DNA from: Rutpela maculata
Taxonomy: Eukaryota > Arthropoda > Insecta > Coleoptera > Cerambycidae
Direction of reading: 5' to 3'
Assembly (NCBI GenBank): GCA_936432065.2
Contig: OW386287.2
Span: forward strand, 88,269,688-88,333,687
Length of the DNA: 64,000 nt
Shown here: in pieces, positions 49,224 to 61,492 of the stretch
Numbering within the stretch: position 1 is the first letter of the stretch
Layout: each line of letters opens with the position of its first letter
Program-made: the position numbers and the translations under genes
Notes under the pieces: model-generated
The model's input: only the letters and a program-made list of their open reading frames with translations
What the model was told of the DNA's origin: nothing
Database searches by the model: none

Positions 49224-51946
49224 AAAATTAAGTGATGAAGACTAAAAGTATTTATTGTTAAGCCGTTATTTATTTTCGACTGGGAGAAATTTATTCAAAA
49301 ATATCTGGTAATTCGCAAATCATTTATTTAATGATCTGTATCTTATTTTCTGTCTTTATTAATAAATTCGGAAAGTTTAAAATATATGTTCACTAACTGA
49401 GATCAGAAGGGAAAGAAACGTTTTAATTTGTGGATTTACAAGGAAAGGCTTCATTAAAAATGTCTGCTTGTCCTGATATCTCAAAAAATTTCATTATTTT
49501 CATAATTTTTGCTACAGGGTAGTCAACAATGCAAAAAATGTTAAAATTGATTAGGTATAAAAGTACTTTTATATTTGTGGGAATAGAAAAGTTGGAGAAA
49601 AATTAACCAGAATAATCAGGTGTCCCAAACATAAAATTTCAACATTTTTCATTAAAAATTGATATTCGTATTTTCCAAATATAAGTAAGCAGATTGGTGT
49701 ATTTGATCGACAGTCATGCATGGCAAATCCCAACTACCTACTTTTCAAATGTGGCATGTGACAATAAATGTAGTCTAAACGAAGTTAACTTCATGTGTCA
49801 GTACAACGAGATTGAAAAGTGATGGCAAGATGTTACAGTTCACTAGTTGATTGTATTTAGTGTCATGGCAGACGATATTCTTTGAATGTGATATTAATAA
49901 TAATATATTTATTCATGTAAGCCATTTTACAGAATATGAAGTCACTATTATACACTATGCAGTAGAGAATTCATTTTAAAAATACACGATACGTATGCCT
50001 TAAGAGATATTTTTATGAGACATACATAAAACTACAATAACATAATAAAAGTTATTTGACTACTTTGAAATTATAAATTTCTTGTAGTAGTAGTTACCTA
50101 GACACTTACCATTAAATATCCACAAGTAAAAAACAGTTTTTCCTCTTCCACAATTGATCTGTGCGCACATTGTAGAATTACAAAGTAAAAATAAAATATT
50201 GCCTTGAAACTAATAATTAGCACACATTTACCAAATAATTTGTGTTTCAGTAAGATGAAAACAAAGTTGGTAGAATTACTGATAACATTACTGGCAAGTT
50301 ATCCATCATTTTTTTAAAATTTGAATGTCAGAAATTACAATTTGTAATAATTTGTATTGGCTTTACAAAAAAAAAGGTCCAAAAACTGATTTGCTTGAAT
50401 AATTATCTCCTGGTCTATTATTTTGTTTATAATTGATATATTTCATTGATTTATATATCCCAGAAAAAAAATTAAGATTAAAAACATTGATAGTATTACT
50501 AAAATATAGAAATTTGAAATGAAAATATATAAAAATTTTGTCAACTCCAACGTTCACGATTACATTGCATTATTAAAGAAACAGGAAAACTAATTAAACT
50601 GTATGCACATATCAAAACTGGATTGCAAAGAAAAAATGTAGGTGTATTTTGTGTAAGCGGTATTCCAAAAATACTAACTTGTAGCTTGCTAGCAAAATAG
50701 CGAGCACTATTTTAAGAGTTACATTAAGCAAAATACAACTATGTCTATCCAGGTAGGTGAGTAGTTGTTAACTTGTATATTTTTATTCATTTGAGAGGTA
50801 TATTCACTCATAAATAAAAAAGTGTGTATAAGTGTGTGCAATACCAATTATCATATTAAATGTTATATGCTCATGTTATCTAAGATTTCATGTAGGTTTT
50901 ATACATTTTCTCGATCATCAATCATCGATGTTGGTTCACGAATTTTTGGATAATCCGCAGACAAAATAAATTACCATCTTGCACACTGCTCATTTATACA
51001 ACATATAGTACAAGATATAAATAATTTTTGGTTCTTAATTTAACAGTATTAACACTAATTAAAATTATTTTACATTCCTTTTAAACAAATTATTCTGGGA
51101 TATATAAAAATAAGCATGCAAAATGAAAGATTAAGTACAAGCATTCTTTTATATATTGCTTTTGAATAATTTCTACTTAAGTAAATATTTAATTTACATT
51201 TTGAAGTGAGGAGGGTAATTTGTAGGTTTGTTGAATATACATTATCAAATAAAACGTGGTGTATTCAACAGCTTACTATACATTACTCCTGTAATGATTG
51301 TGAGAAGTAATTGTGATTATTCATACGTTTATCAGTGCCTAAATTTTTAGTAGAAATTTCGGTTGTAGACCTTTGTGCTTAAAAAGTCAAGTCTCGTACT
51401 TGTATGTTTAATCTTTCTTAATATTGTTTCGTTAGAATTAGATGCCAAAATGTATCAATAAGCTAATGTGTACTGCAACTTTTTATACATTTGTAGTATT
51501 AGAGGTACATTTTCCAAGGCAGTGCCTGTATTATTCTATATACATATATATCTATAATAATCAATTTTCGACGTGAATAAAATTAACACTTCATCAGGTG
51601 ATAAAATGGTAGCTAAAATAAAAAATGATAATGTAGTTATCTTCATGAAAGTCCAAAGTTAAAATGGGGTGATAAAAATTTATTATTGAGAAAGTATTTT
51701 TAAATTTAATTTAAAAATTTGATGTGCCGAGACTAAGTTTCGTATCCATGAGTGTGATAAATGGTGGGTGCTATATTTAGTTCAAATGTGAAAACTAATA
51801 TGGCTTCCTTTCTGTTTCATTCTTCTGACACGTCTAAGAAATATTAATATAACATAATTGATCTGTCAAGAGAAAACTGAACTTTTTATATTCAATATTA
51901 GCTTTTTACTTTTGTGCCATCAATGGACTTGTTGAATTTGTGTACA
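49224..51946. other. Downstream of Lrch: no gene recognised
   Basis: AT-rich DNA with only short chance open frames. A small inverted pair TTGTTGAATA...TATTCAACA lies at about 51,229-51,272. Confidence 0.5.
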
Positions 51947-52230
51947 TTAAATTGTAGTTACACCTTCTATTCTAAGTTCACAGAATAACAAGGATGTCTC
52001 GTCAGCATACATTATGGACTTAAATAGAAAGTCATTTACATACATCATATATAAAAGTGGCCTAAGAATGGAACTTTGTGGTACCCCAACTTTGAATTTT
52101 ACATAATCCAACTTACAGTGCCTTCTATTATTCAACTAACTTTTGAACCACTCTAAGGTCTGACCTTTGCTATAACATTCTAACTAATGTTTTGCGAGAA
52201 GAGCAGGATTTTCCACATTTACAAAATTGC
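51947..52230 (-). pseudogene. Non-LTR reverse transcriptase fragment
   Basis: The minus strand reads LEWFKS, LNNRRHCKLDYVKFK, then GVPQSSILRPLLYMMYVNDF and MYADETSLLF. These are RT motif B and motif C, with YADD changed to YADE, which would abolish the catalytic pair. A stop interrupts between FKS and LNN. The short isolated relic is different in sequence from the copies at 14.3 and 20 kb. Confidence 0.75.
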
Positions 52231-53957
52231 CGACTTAATTCATATAAATATTTTTGCCTCGAATTTTACACAAATTTCTTAATCCACATAGATATGTTCG
52301 TTTCTTAAAGCATACACCTGTACCCAATCGTTTTAACTCTGATTGACTGATTAACAAATTAAAAATGACAGTAATTCGATGAATTAAAAAATATATATAT
52401 ATTTGCATGAATATAACTACATTCCCAATATCAATTTTTGTATTAAAAATTAATAATAAACATATTTTTTATACATAAAACCTGTAAATTAAATTCAGGT
52501 TTTTTGTTATATAAATTTTAGTATGATTTTCAAGCTACTCTAATATACAAGGTGTCATTAAAAAAGCAGTTGATACAACATGACATTCAGGATTTATAGC
52601 TATCCAGATTTTTCCAAAATTTGTACTAACAGAATAAACCTAAATTTGTAATAGATTAAATTCTATTAAAGAGCTTCGCTTAAGAGTCGTCATTATAAAA
52701 GTTTTACAAAAATTACATTGTTTTGTTCTGATAGTAATAATTATTTAGAAGACCCTAATTAATTCGTTCGAAAAGAAAAGTAGTACTTCCTTTTCATAGA
52801 ACTTAGTAGACGCACAAAAATATTCTGAACATGCTGTAAAATGAAACCATGTATTTTGTAGAACAGTTGTCAGTAAAGGTATTACTAATAATTGTTAGGT
52901 TTTTGATATATGTTTAAATCAAATTTAGTTAGTTATTTATCTAATTTTAATTGTTTTTTTCAGTTAATTGTGGTAATGGTATGTAAAATGGGCCTTTTTC
53001 ATACAGTAATTCAAATATTCATTAACATATTATACAAAAAGAGAATTAAATCATATTGTACTTAATATCATTAACTAATATTATTTCTTGCACATGCTTA
53101 AAGATAGCAAGTCATAACACAACAAGAGGGAATTGGTTTTATTGAATCTTTTGTTCAAAATTTGTCACTTATGACTTGAAATTTAGTATTTTTTATTTTT
53201 TCGTTGTGTTAAAAGTGTGCGTTAAAACGGGATCAGTTTATGATTTACTACAAAAATCTTATAACTATATTTTTATCCCCTTTCCTATCTATACATCGCT
53301 GGTAGCGATTCGCTACATAAGAGTCTTCCATTATTTCAGGCATTGCAACTTGTCAACTGACAGCAAGTCCACTGTTTGTGTTTTCACCTGCTCACAAACT
53401 AAAAATACATTCCTTTCAATTCACTTTTGATTTTTGGGAAGAAGTCATATAGTGCCAAATACAATGAATACTTATAATAATAATTCATTTCCATTAAAAT
53501 ACATAAAACACGCTTACATTAGTCATAGCAGATGCTCCAGTACTAATATAAGTTTATCTGCCAAATGCTGTTTCAACAAAATGGTGTTATGAGCCAAAAC
53601 ATTGTATTGGACAATGATTCCGTCATTCTTCCATTGACTTGACGTTTTCTATGTCACACCATCTCATTCTCATTGTTGACCATATCATTTAAATTGTCCA
53701 CTTCTATCATTGTGGAAGTTTGATCGACTTTCATGATATTTTTGTCAGTTATTAACATACTCGGGATACTTGGATGATAATTGTCTTCCAATTATTTCCG
53801 TCCCTTGTTGAAATTCTTATGCTACTCCAATACTCGAGTATGTGATATGAATTACCCTCATAGACTTCTATTGCCAAATTAATAGTGTCCGACAGATGTT
53901 TTCAATGTAGCAAAAGTTTGATGCACGAATATACAGGGTGTAATATACTTACTTTAA
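52231..53957. other. Intergenic, no gene recognised
   Basis: AT-rich sequence without a supported gene. An 84-codon frame at 53,176-53,430 is not recognisable. Confidence 0.45.
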
Positions 53958-54862
53958 GGGCTGGTACTTTCACTTAAGTATAAATAGACCTTATCCGGCG
54001 AGTAACTATCTGACAGATAAGATAACCGGAGCTTGCTATCTGCAGGATGAGACTTGCATGCATACTTTCATTCAAAATATACCCTCGGTTAACTATCCAA
54101 TAGATATGACTTTAGATACTTCCCAAAGTAAATGTTGCCAAATTAAGACACTGTACAGTAAGGAAGTTTTATGCTTCAAACAGATATAGAAACCACAGTA
54201 GGGGACTGTGGTTTGTTGCCGGTTTATGACATCTGCGTTATTTTCATGATTGTTTGAAATAGTTGTGCATCATATAACTAATATAACCTAAAATTTTAAG
54301 TTTATTTTCATTTTTAATGTTTGTATCGTATTTTTAGCTTGTAGTCATATTCTGGCTCCAGGCGAACATGTAATAATCCACTCAAATAAGTTTTCAGTAT
54401 TGATGATTAATAAAATAGACTGCTAATTAGAGGTTAGATTTTCAACCTACAAAAATAGTCTTATTTTGTTAGGACAAAGCATTTAAAATATGAATATTAC
54501 AATATAAGTAGTCTATGATATCATTTTATAAATGTTTTTTTATTAAATATGATTATTTGTATCTAATTATAAATTTAAAGTTAAACAACAATACAAAACG
54601 AACCAAATTTTTAAAAAGTTGGGTTAGATGATAAAATAGAAATTCTGTCAATCACAGCGGAACCAAGTGGGCATGGCTATTTTTATCCGTTAGATAAAAC
54701 CGTTATATGGTCTAGGTGCTGGATAGGTTATCTTACGATAAGGCATATTTATCTGGTGGATATCACTGTGTGTAGGTGAAAATACCGATTTTTTGCTTAT
54801 CTCCGGGATAAACCTTAGTCTGCAGATTAAATATCACTATCTATAGATGAAAGTACCAGGCC
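53958..54862. mobile_element. PIF/Harbinger-like non-autonomous element
   Basis: Ends GGGCTGGTACTTTCA and TGAAAGTACCAGGCC are inverted, bordered by TTTAA on the left and TTAGG on the right (TTA-type target). Both subterminal regions carry repeated (A/G)GATAA and TATCTG motifs. The centre (54,250-54,500) is a copy of the dispersed family seen at 40.6-41.3 and 44.1-44.4 kb. No transposase. Confidence 0.6.
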
Positions 54863-55064
54863 TTAGGATACGTAACACACATGGTACATCAAAATTATGA
54901 AAAAAATTCCTATCAATATGTCTGTAATAACTTCCTATTCCTTAAAAAGCATTACAGCGCTATTCAGTGAATGGTTTATTAATGAACATAATAAGTTTTA
55001 AGTTGTCAGAATAAGTACCAAAATTAGAAAATGTTAAAAGGTATTACATTCTTTGGTTTGTTTC

Positions 55065-55800
55065 AAAGATGCCAAATATATTGCGTATTTCTACACATTT
55101 ATTATGTACATGATGGTAAAGTTCTCCCACAGTAATAACGGGCTGATAGATAATATGCTTGAGGTGCCCCCATAACTAAAAATTTAATGGATTTAGATCT
55201 GGTGAGCATGTAGACCAGGAGATGAATCCATCGATCCACTGCTTAAGATAAAACTTGGTGTTTAGATATTCTTAAATATCTCATAAGCCATTCGCCTTTG
55301 ACTTTCAAAGATGCCAAATATATTGTGTATTTCTACACATTTACTGTGTACATGACGGTAAAGTTCTCCCACAGTAATAACAGGCTGGGAATAGATAATA
55401 TACTTGAGGTGCCCCCATAACTAAAAATTTAATGGATTTAGATCTGGTGAGCATGCAGAGCAGGAGATGAGTCCATCGATTCACTGCTTACGATAAGACT
55501 TGGTGTTTAGATATTCTTAAATATCTCATAAGCCATGTTACGCAGCGACTTCTCTGAGCAGATTTGGGTAGATCATTATCCAATAAATTTTTGTAGTTTT
55601 TGCCCTTCAAACGTCGAGATAAAACAAAAGTATTATTTATATTATTGTCAATTATAGCGGCCAAAACTTTATGAAGAATGCCTGGAATTAAAGCATGTGG
55701 ATTTTTCTCTTATCACAGGTTGTGGTTATTAATAATTATTCCATCCTATGAAAATCCACCTTCATCTGTAAATAATGCAGAAGATGGACAAATGGGAAAA
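55065..55800 (-). pseudogene. Mariner/IS630-like transposase catalytic-region relic with a 238-bp tandem duplication
   Basis: The minus strand yields FHRMEY, ENPHALIP, DNNINNTFVLSRRLKGKNYK, then CSACSPDLNPLNF followed by LWGHLK. These match the order of insect DDE transposases (...SPDLxPLDFxLWGxLK, with the third acidic catalytic residue in SPDLNP). The SPDLNP portion occurs twice, at about 55,067-55,290 and 55,305-55,535, in direct orientation. Stops and frameshifts show it is dead. It may be the same family as the N-terminal relic at 30.5 kb. Confidence 0.6.
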
Positions 55801-55875
55801 CTAAGTACAGAATACTCTTAATGGACAAAAGTCCTTCCTGTATTCTGTACACATGTTGTACATGCTAAGGATATA

Positions 55876-57110
55876 ATGGGCCTTTCCCGCTATTTTTTTT
55901 TTATTGTGTTATTGGAAAGATTCTATCAAAATATTACTAAAAATGAATTTTAATTTTTTTTCTGAACGCATAAAATACTACAGAAAATATTCAAATGTTC
56001 CCTAAATCAACAGCAGATTTAAACGATAGCATTCCGGCGGCAACGTGACGTCATCATAAGCTACACCAATCATTTATGATCTTAAACCGCTACCAGAATT
56101 AGCTATAATGGTGCATTCCTAAACCAAGTTCCAAAACAATCTCACTTGCGTTCTGCTTTCGACATCTTGCAATTCTATTGGTGCCTGAAGTACATTATTG
56201 AGGAACCACCAATAGAATCTCGTAAAGTGCTAACGTTTAATTGAGAACGTCCGTTTATGATCCCGATTGACATTGCGTAAAAGTAAATGTTGTGATTTCA
56301 ATCTAAAGAGACAAATAAAAATAAAGTATAAAATCAAGCCCACAAAGAAAGTTAATAACAATATACACATACGTTAAAATGATCTTCACAACAGAAAAAT
56401 CCAGGAGCAGTATAAACAACACCAGGAACTTTGCAACTTTCCACCATAATTTTCGAATTTCCAAATTTGTTGGGACGCGCAAAAATAACTTGGTAGTATT
56501 TTCACTAGTGTTTGGACACCCTGGTACAAAACAAACCCTTGTAAGCAGCATTTTCTAATTACAAAATAAAATTACGTAGATATCGTATCAATCATAAACA
56601 ATATAAAGTGACGTTATCGAGTATGATTTGAACATTTCAGTGCAGCGTTGCCAGATGACACTGATATTATACCATATGTGAACCAAAACGATAAAAAATA
56701 GAGAATAGAGATATGTAGATTTTAGACTCAGACAGTGAAAGATTGATAGAATTTTTGCTTTCATTTTGTATCAGGTTAAGGAAGAGTACGTTGTAATGAG
56801 AAAAATGTACTATTCAAAGTAGACAGTTGATATCGGAAATACGATGTTCACATAAAGACATACACCTGGCAATAGACAACTCCCTTTAAAAATACGACTT
56901 TTTATTGGTCTAATCAGATTGACGTTGCAAGCATCGCGCGTTAGTATTTATGTTTTAAATTAAGCGAAATAAAACTGATTTTGTAAAGTAAATATTTGGT
57001 AGAATATAAAAAATTGCAAGAGACTAAATTAATATAAAATTATATTACAGTTTATTATATGGTTTGGTCATAGTGAAATAGTAAACTTCAGTCATGCGGG
57101 AAAGGCCCAT
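55876..57110. mobile_element. THAP-type DNA transposon derivative, copy 2
   Basis: 1.24-kb element with ends ATGGGCCTTTCCCGC and GCGGGAAAGGCCCAT. Direct-repeat relative of 36,832-37,971 and more complete, keeping the exon that encodes the start of a THAP zinc finger. It carries no catalytic domain. THAP-bearing DNA transposons include P and Kolobok superfamilies; the termini do not let me choose. Confidence 0.82.
56429..56551 (-). pseudogene. THAP zinc-finger N-terminus
   Basis: The minus-strand peptide MLLTRVCFVPGCPNTSENTT continues KLFLRVPTNLEIRKLWWKVA. C-x4-C near the start, followed by K-x-F-x-x-V/FP and the R-K-x-W-W block, is the first half of a THAP domain. The second half with the C-x2-H pair is absent downstream, either on a lost exon or deleted. 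It would bind transposon ends in an intact protein. Confidence 0.7.
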
Positions 57111-57165
57111 TGATAAGATGTTGGAATACCCATATGGTCATATAATTTACTCTTCAGTAGGTCGA

Positions 57166-57955
57166 GGGTGACCACTTTTCGGGAAAACAAGGAAAACCTG
57201 AAAAAGCCAAGGAATTTTACTTTGGTCAGGGAAATTAAGGAATTTGCAGTAATGTGAACGAAATATCAGGGAATTTAATGAAATAGTCAGGGAAATTATG
57301 TAAAACTCATTTATTTTAGTACCTATATTTATATTCTTACTTGCAGCCAAACATGTTTTATTCATTGCGAATTTTGCGTGAGTCAGTCGAGGTTATTTTC
57401 CGCGAAATATTGCACAACTAGGCAACATTGGCTTCCCAGACAGCCGACTGACGTCATTTTTTGGTAACATTGGTCGCCGAAGACAGGCGACGAAAATATT
57501 ACGTCTCAGTAATGTCTTATTGTGACGTCATGTTGAGACATCGCAATGACGTATTGGTGACGTCATTTTTTCCTTTTGACGTCAGTTTTTGGTCACAAAT
57601 GACGTCAGTTTGACGGCGTTGGGCTGTGACATAATGACGTATAAAAAAGTGACGTCATTTGTCGCAAAAAAAAAATGGTGTCAAAATGACGTCAGTTTGT
57701 TGCCTCTGTTATTTTATGCGATACATTTTTGCCCAAAATTTATATGCAATGTGTTATGTTTGTTAAACATTTTTATATTTTATTGTTATGTAGGTAATTT
57801 AATCTAGTTTGTCAATTTTTTTATTAGTAAAATATAAAAAGCAGTTGAAATTTTCTTTTCGGTTATAAAAATTAGTCAGGGAAAACTGGAGTTTATCAAT
57901 CAGGAAAGTCTTGGAAATGTCAAGCAATTCGAAGAGCAGTTTTTATCGGCTACCC
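57166..57955. mobile_element. 790-bp MITE-like element with 'GGAAAACC..GTCAGGGAA' arms and a CRE cluster
   Basis: Left end GGGTGACCACTTTTCGGGAA; right end inverted reads GGGTAGCCGATAAAAACTGC. The left side contains repeated 'TCAGGGAAATTA' phrases and the right side 'AGTCAGGGAAAACTGGAG', relatives of the sequence at 2.9-3.1 kb. The centre (57,449-57,694) holds seven exact TGACGTCA palindromes. Open frames here are not gene-like. Confidence 0.55.
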
Positions 57956-57972
57956 TGAGGTCATAGATTAAA

Positions 57973-57975
<3 letters not shown>

Positions 57976-58014
<39 letters not shown>
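57976..58014. repeat. (TA)n microsatellite
   Basis: 39 bp of uninterrupted alternating A/T just outside the preceding element. Confidence 0.95.
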
Positions 58015-58015
<1 letters not shown>

Positions 58016-58136
58016 TCTCAGTATTTTTTTCAAACTGCAAACATAACGTCGCAGACAGCGCTGTATTCCCGCCTTTTTGATGCAGGTGGGGTTGGTAGAG
58101 GCGCGAATTTTAAACGATTTTCAAACAAATTGCTTA

Positions 58137-58278
58137 GGCCATCATTAGACTATAAAAATTCTTTAACAAAGATCTTTTATAAAAGATATTTTATGAGATA
58201 AAATATCTATCAAATTACTCATAAAATATCTTGTATAATAGATCTTTGTCAAAGAACTTTTATAGTCTAATGGTGGGC
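58137..58278. mobile_element. 142-bp palindromic MITE, TTA target duplication (PIF/Harbinger-like)
   Basis: Arms of about 60 bp run from GGCCATCATTAGACTATAAA to the inverse TTTATAGTCTAATGGTGGGC around a 20-bp loop. TTA lies directly outside both ends (58,134-58,136 and 58,279-58,281). TTA duplication and GGC-type ends suit the PIF/Harbinger superfamily. Confidence 0.82.
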
Positions 58279-58720
58279 TTAAAATTAAATAAGTAATTTC
58301 GAAACTAGAAATTGATCACTTATTAACTTAATGGAAAATCACTACAATAAATGCAATAACACTTAAAAATACATTTAAAAAGTAACTAACGTAAGTAAAA
58401 TTATTACAAAAGTATTAAGATGTTGAAGCTGCGTTGAAATAAGTAAAGTGTTAAAGTAACTAATATCTGTAATACAATTGATATACATTTTCACGTCCTT
58501 TAGTAGTAGAAACACAACACTTAGAACCCATCAATCTTTAAAATCCAATAATACCACAGTCGTTTTTAGTCAATTTCTTGGGAGCCACGTTCTTTACAAA
58601 TCAATATGCATTTCCACGTCCTTGTGTTAGAACAAACACAACACTTAAAACCCATTACAGTTTTTAATATTCAACAGAAAAGCGTCGTTTCTAGTAAATT
58701 TCGTTGGAAACTCATGTTAT

Positions 58721-59111
58721 AGGCCAGTCCAACACGCTGTCACTTTGCTTTGTTTATACTACAGCAACCATCTTTTTTTGTGGTGGGGTAGGGTCTTGGC
58801 CGGCCTAAAGGGAACCTTACACGTTCAGTAATAATATCATTCCAGAAGTTCGTTACAGAAACATCATTACTAAAAATTTTCCCGTCATTCCCTGTCATTA
58901 TTTTCACACCTTACATGTCCATTATTTAAGAAAAAAGCATATCTAGCTATAATTATTGAATTAAGTATGATTGAAAAAACGCGAAAATTCAGGTAATGAG
59001 ATTACTGAACGTGTATGGTGCCCTTTAGGCCTGTCGAAAACCCTAACTTACCCACAAAAGATGGCTGCTGTAGTACAAACAAAGCAAAGTGACAGCGTGT
59101 TGGACTGGCCT
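58721..59111. mobile_element. 391-bp MITE with ~110-bp inverted ends
   Basis: Ends AGGCCAGTCCAACACGCTGT and ACAGCGTGTTGGACTGGCCT are perfectly inverted at the tips, with similarity continuing for about 110 bp (CACTTTGCTTTGTTT, CTACAGCA, CCATCTTTT). The inner segments CACGTTCAGTAAT / ATTACTGAACGTG extend the pairing. Target duplication is ambiguous (AT/TA). Confidence 0.88.
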
Positions 59112-60204
59112 ATTTACAAATAAGCAAACGGATTAGCACACATGTAAACAATAATGGCGTGACAACTGAAAGCTGAAAGTAATGACCTTCGAGGATATAG
59201 AGGAAAATAGAGATCGCTAAATGGCTGTTTGTTTGTTCGGTCCACAACTGTAAACAAGAAATTATTAATCCCCGATTCTCTTGGCTGGTACTAAATAATG
59301 TGTTCAGTAAGGGATGCTCTCTAATATGGCGTTTAGTATAATTTGCGTATTGCTTACTTTTGTGTTCTATTGTGTTTTGTGGGTGTTTACTAAGCCTCTC
59401 GCGTCCCTTGCCCATATGTGTTGAGAACAAATATACGCATTGTTGTAAAATTGATCTATTTTCCCCTATATGCTCGAAGGTAGTGATAGTCGAGCAAGAT
59501 GCAGATTTGCGCAGCCGCCATATGAGTCAAGTACAAGTGGCGACACAGCGACGTAATGGAAACTAAAGAATGGTTTTGTAAAATAGTGGGAGTGCGCATA
59601 GCCTGCCTGAGGTCGTCTGGTACAACTTTTGGCCCTTTCTCTATGTCAGCCGTTACTTGTTCTTCCAAAATCCTGTTTTCATTTTTAAATGTCCTACATT
59701 CTGTCACTTCTTCAGTTGTGTAATTTGCATTACAACAACTAACACTAAATGGTACTTTCAAATAAATATTGAAAATTTAAGTTTTTAGCGGCCAAAATTA
59801 TTATTCCAACTTAAAACATATTCTGTTTATTAATAAATAATTTCTTGCATCTTGTGGATGTCTATAAAGAACTTTTGTTACACACTGAATATTATGTATA
59901 GAAAGTTTTGAATATAAAATAATTTAATAAAATAAACAATAGAAAATGTGTAAATTTATGATAATCCATACTTGAAACATTTTGATAGAATGATTTAATT
60001 TTTAATTTGTTATAGTGGCAAAGACGATCACAGCTGAAATTTTATGGAAACGGCCCATTGCACTAGTTTTATTAATTTTAAGGCAATCTAGTCATTATAT
60101 TTTATAACCAGTATTAAGAAAAATCAAAGACTGCCAAATAATTCCACCAAAATTATATTTATTGTATGCTGTATTAACATCAACAATATATTCATTGTTC
60201 AGAT
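59112..60204. other. Intergenic, unidentified minus-strand ORF at 59,456-59,761
   Basis: A 101-codon minus-strand frame (start MKVPFSVSC; internal NRILEEQVTADIEKGPKVV) has mixed, non-repetitive codons, unlike the chance frames nearby. I recognise no family and see no splice context that proves it. The overlapping region is slightly richer in CpG. The rest to 60,196 is AT-rich; 60,197-60,204 is the first copy of the GTTCAGAT duplication. Confidence 0.35.
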
Positions 60205-60702
60205 TAGGGATGCACCAGGTACCCGGTAAATACCCGGTATGCCGGGTAGCCGGCCCTTTTTAAGGGAAACCCGGTTTCGCCGGATAACAAAACAGTACCC
60301 GGCCGGGTACCGGGTACTAAAGAAATAAATGTCATTTTTTTAAAGGTTATATTATAAATTTAAGACCATCTCGAGAAATTCTTCTCTTACATAAAAGACA
60401 TGTTGCCTTAGTGTTGTCAACTTCAGATAGTTCGTAATAATTCCAAACTACACTTCTCTCTTTAAATCTCATTGTTTATTATTTAATATTATTTGCAATG
60501 TCAGTAATTAATTAAAACTAGTTATCACTAATCACCGGCGATGTGTGTCAAACCTGTCAACTGCTGATTTGACTAATAAAGTTAGGTTATGTCCCTTTTC
60601 GCATGATACGATTCCTCGGTGAATACCCGGTACCCGGTGTGTAAATTTCAGCTTAAACCTGGTACCCGGCGTTTATAAAAACAACTAACCGGTGCATCTC
60701 TA
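60205..60702. mobile_element. 498-bp hAT MITE with perfect 8-bp TSD GTTCAGAT
   Basis: Starts TAGGGATGCACCAGGTACCC and ends ACTAACCGGTGCATCTCTA, hAT-type termini. GTTCAGAT is duplicated exactly at 60,197-60,204 and 60,703-60,710. Both ends are packed with (T)ACCCGG/CCGGGTA repeats, markedly GC-rich against an AT-rich interior. No transposase remnant. Confidence 0.92.
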
Positions 60703-60839
60703 GTTCAGATGTTCCAATTGTCCCAGGTACTTAATGAAATAGAACAGCAAAGACAATTTTTCGTTTAAAATGAACTATAAACATATTTTAAATTTCTATG
60801 TTCTCCAGTCATATAAGGATTAAACCTCGGAATGAAAGT

Positions 60840-61492
60840 CAGAAAGCTGAAAATTTGCATAGACCTTTGCTTTGATGTTCTAAAAATGGGATAAAAAGCT
60901 TCATAAGATCTCGTGTCTGCTATTCAAGATATCGAAGATCAAAGGTCACGAAAATAATTTTTTTTTCTGCAAATATCTCGCTTCCTATGCGTTGCATGTC
61001 GTTAGAGGTTATTACAAAACTTGTAGAGCATAAAATTCTCTACAAGTTGGGTTATTTGCATTTTTTCGTATGATTAACCGTTTTCGAGAGTGGGAAGCGC
61101 GCATCCGTTTATAGATTAACGCTACGTAAACTGTGGAGCCAGATGCATAGTACACTTTACAATGTTAATTATATGATAAATATTATTGTTAATAAAATTT
61201 TAAAAAATTATTTATAAAAAATATTTATAAACATTATTCCGACTCTCTGCGCTTTATCTCGAAAACGGTTAATCATACAAAAAAATGATGTAACCAAACT
61301 TGTAGAGAATTTTATGCTCTATAAGTTTTGTAATAACCTCTAACGACATGCGACACATACGAAGCTAGATATTTGCAAAAAACGATTCTCGTGACCTTCG
61401 ATATCTTGAATAGCAGACACGAGACACGAACTTTTCACCATGTCTTTAGAACGTCAAAACAAGGGTCTATGGAAATTTTCAGCTTGTCATAA
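60840..61492. mobile_element. Foldback element, ~280-bp arms
   Basis: The left arm (from AGCTGAAAATTTGCATAGACC) and right arm (GGTCTATGGAAATTTTCAGCT) pair over about 280 bp. They include TATTCAAGATATCGAAG, AGAGGTTATTACAAAACTTG and ATGATTAACCGTTTTCGAGA. The loop is about 61,100-61,240. Non-coding. Confidence 0.85.

Noticed and set aside
36832..57110. The two direct repeats as LTRs of one giant retroelement
   Set aside because: Each copy has its own inverted termini and a THAP remnant, and host Lrch exons lie between them.
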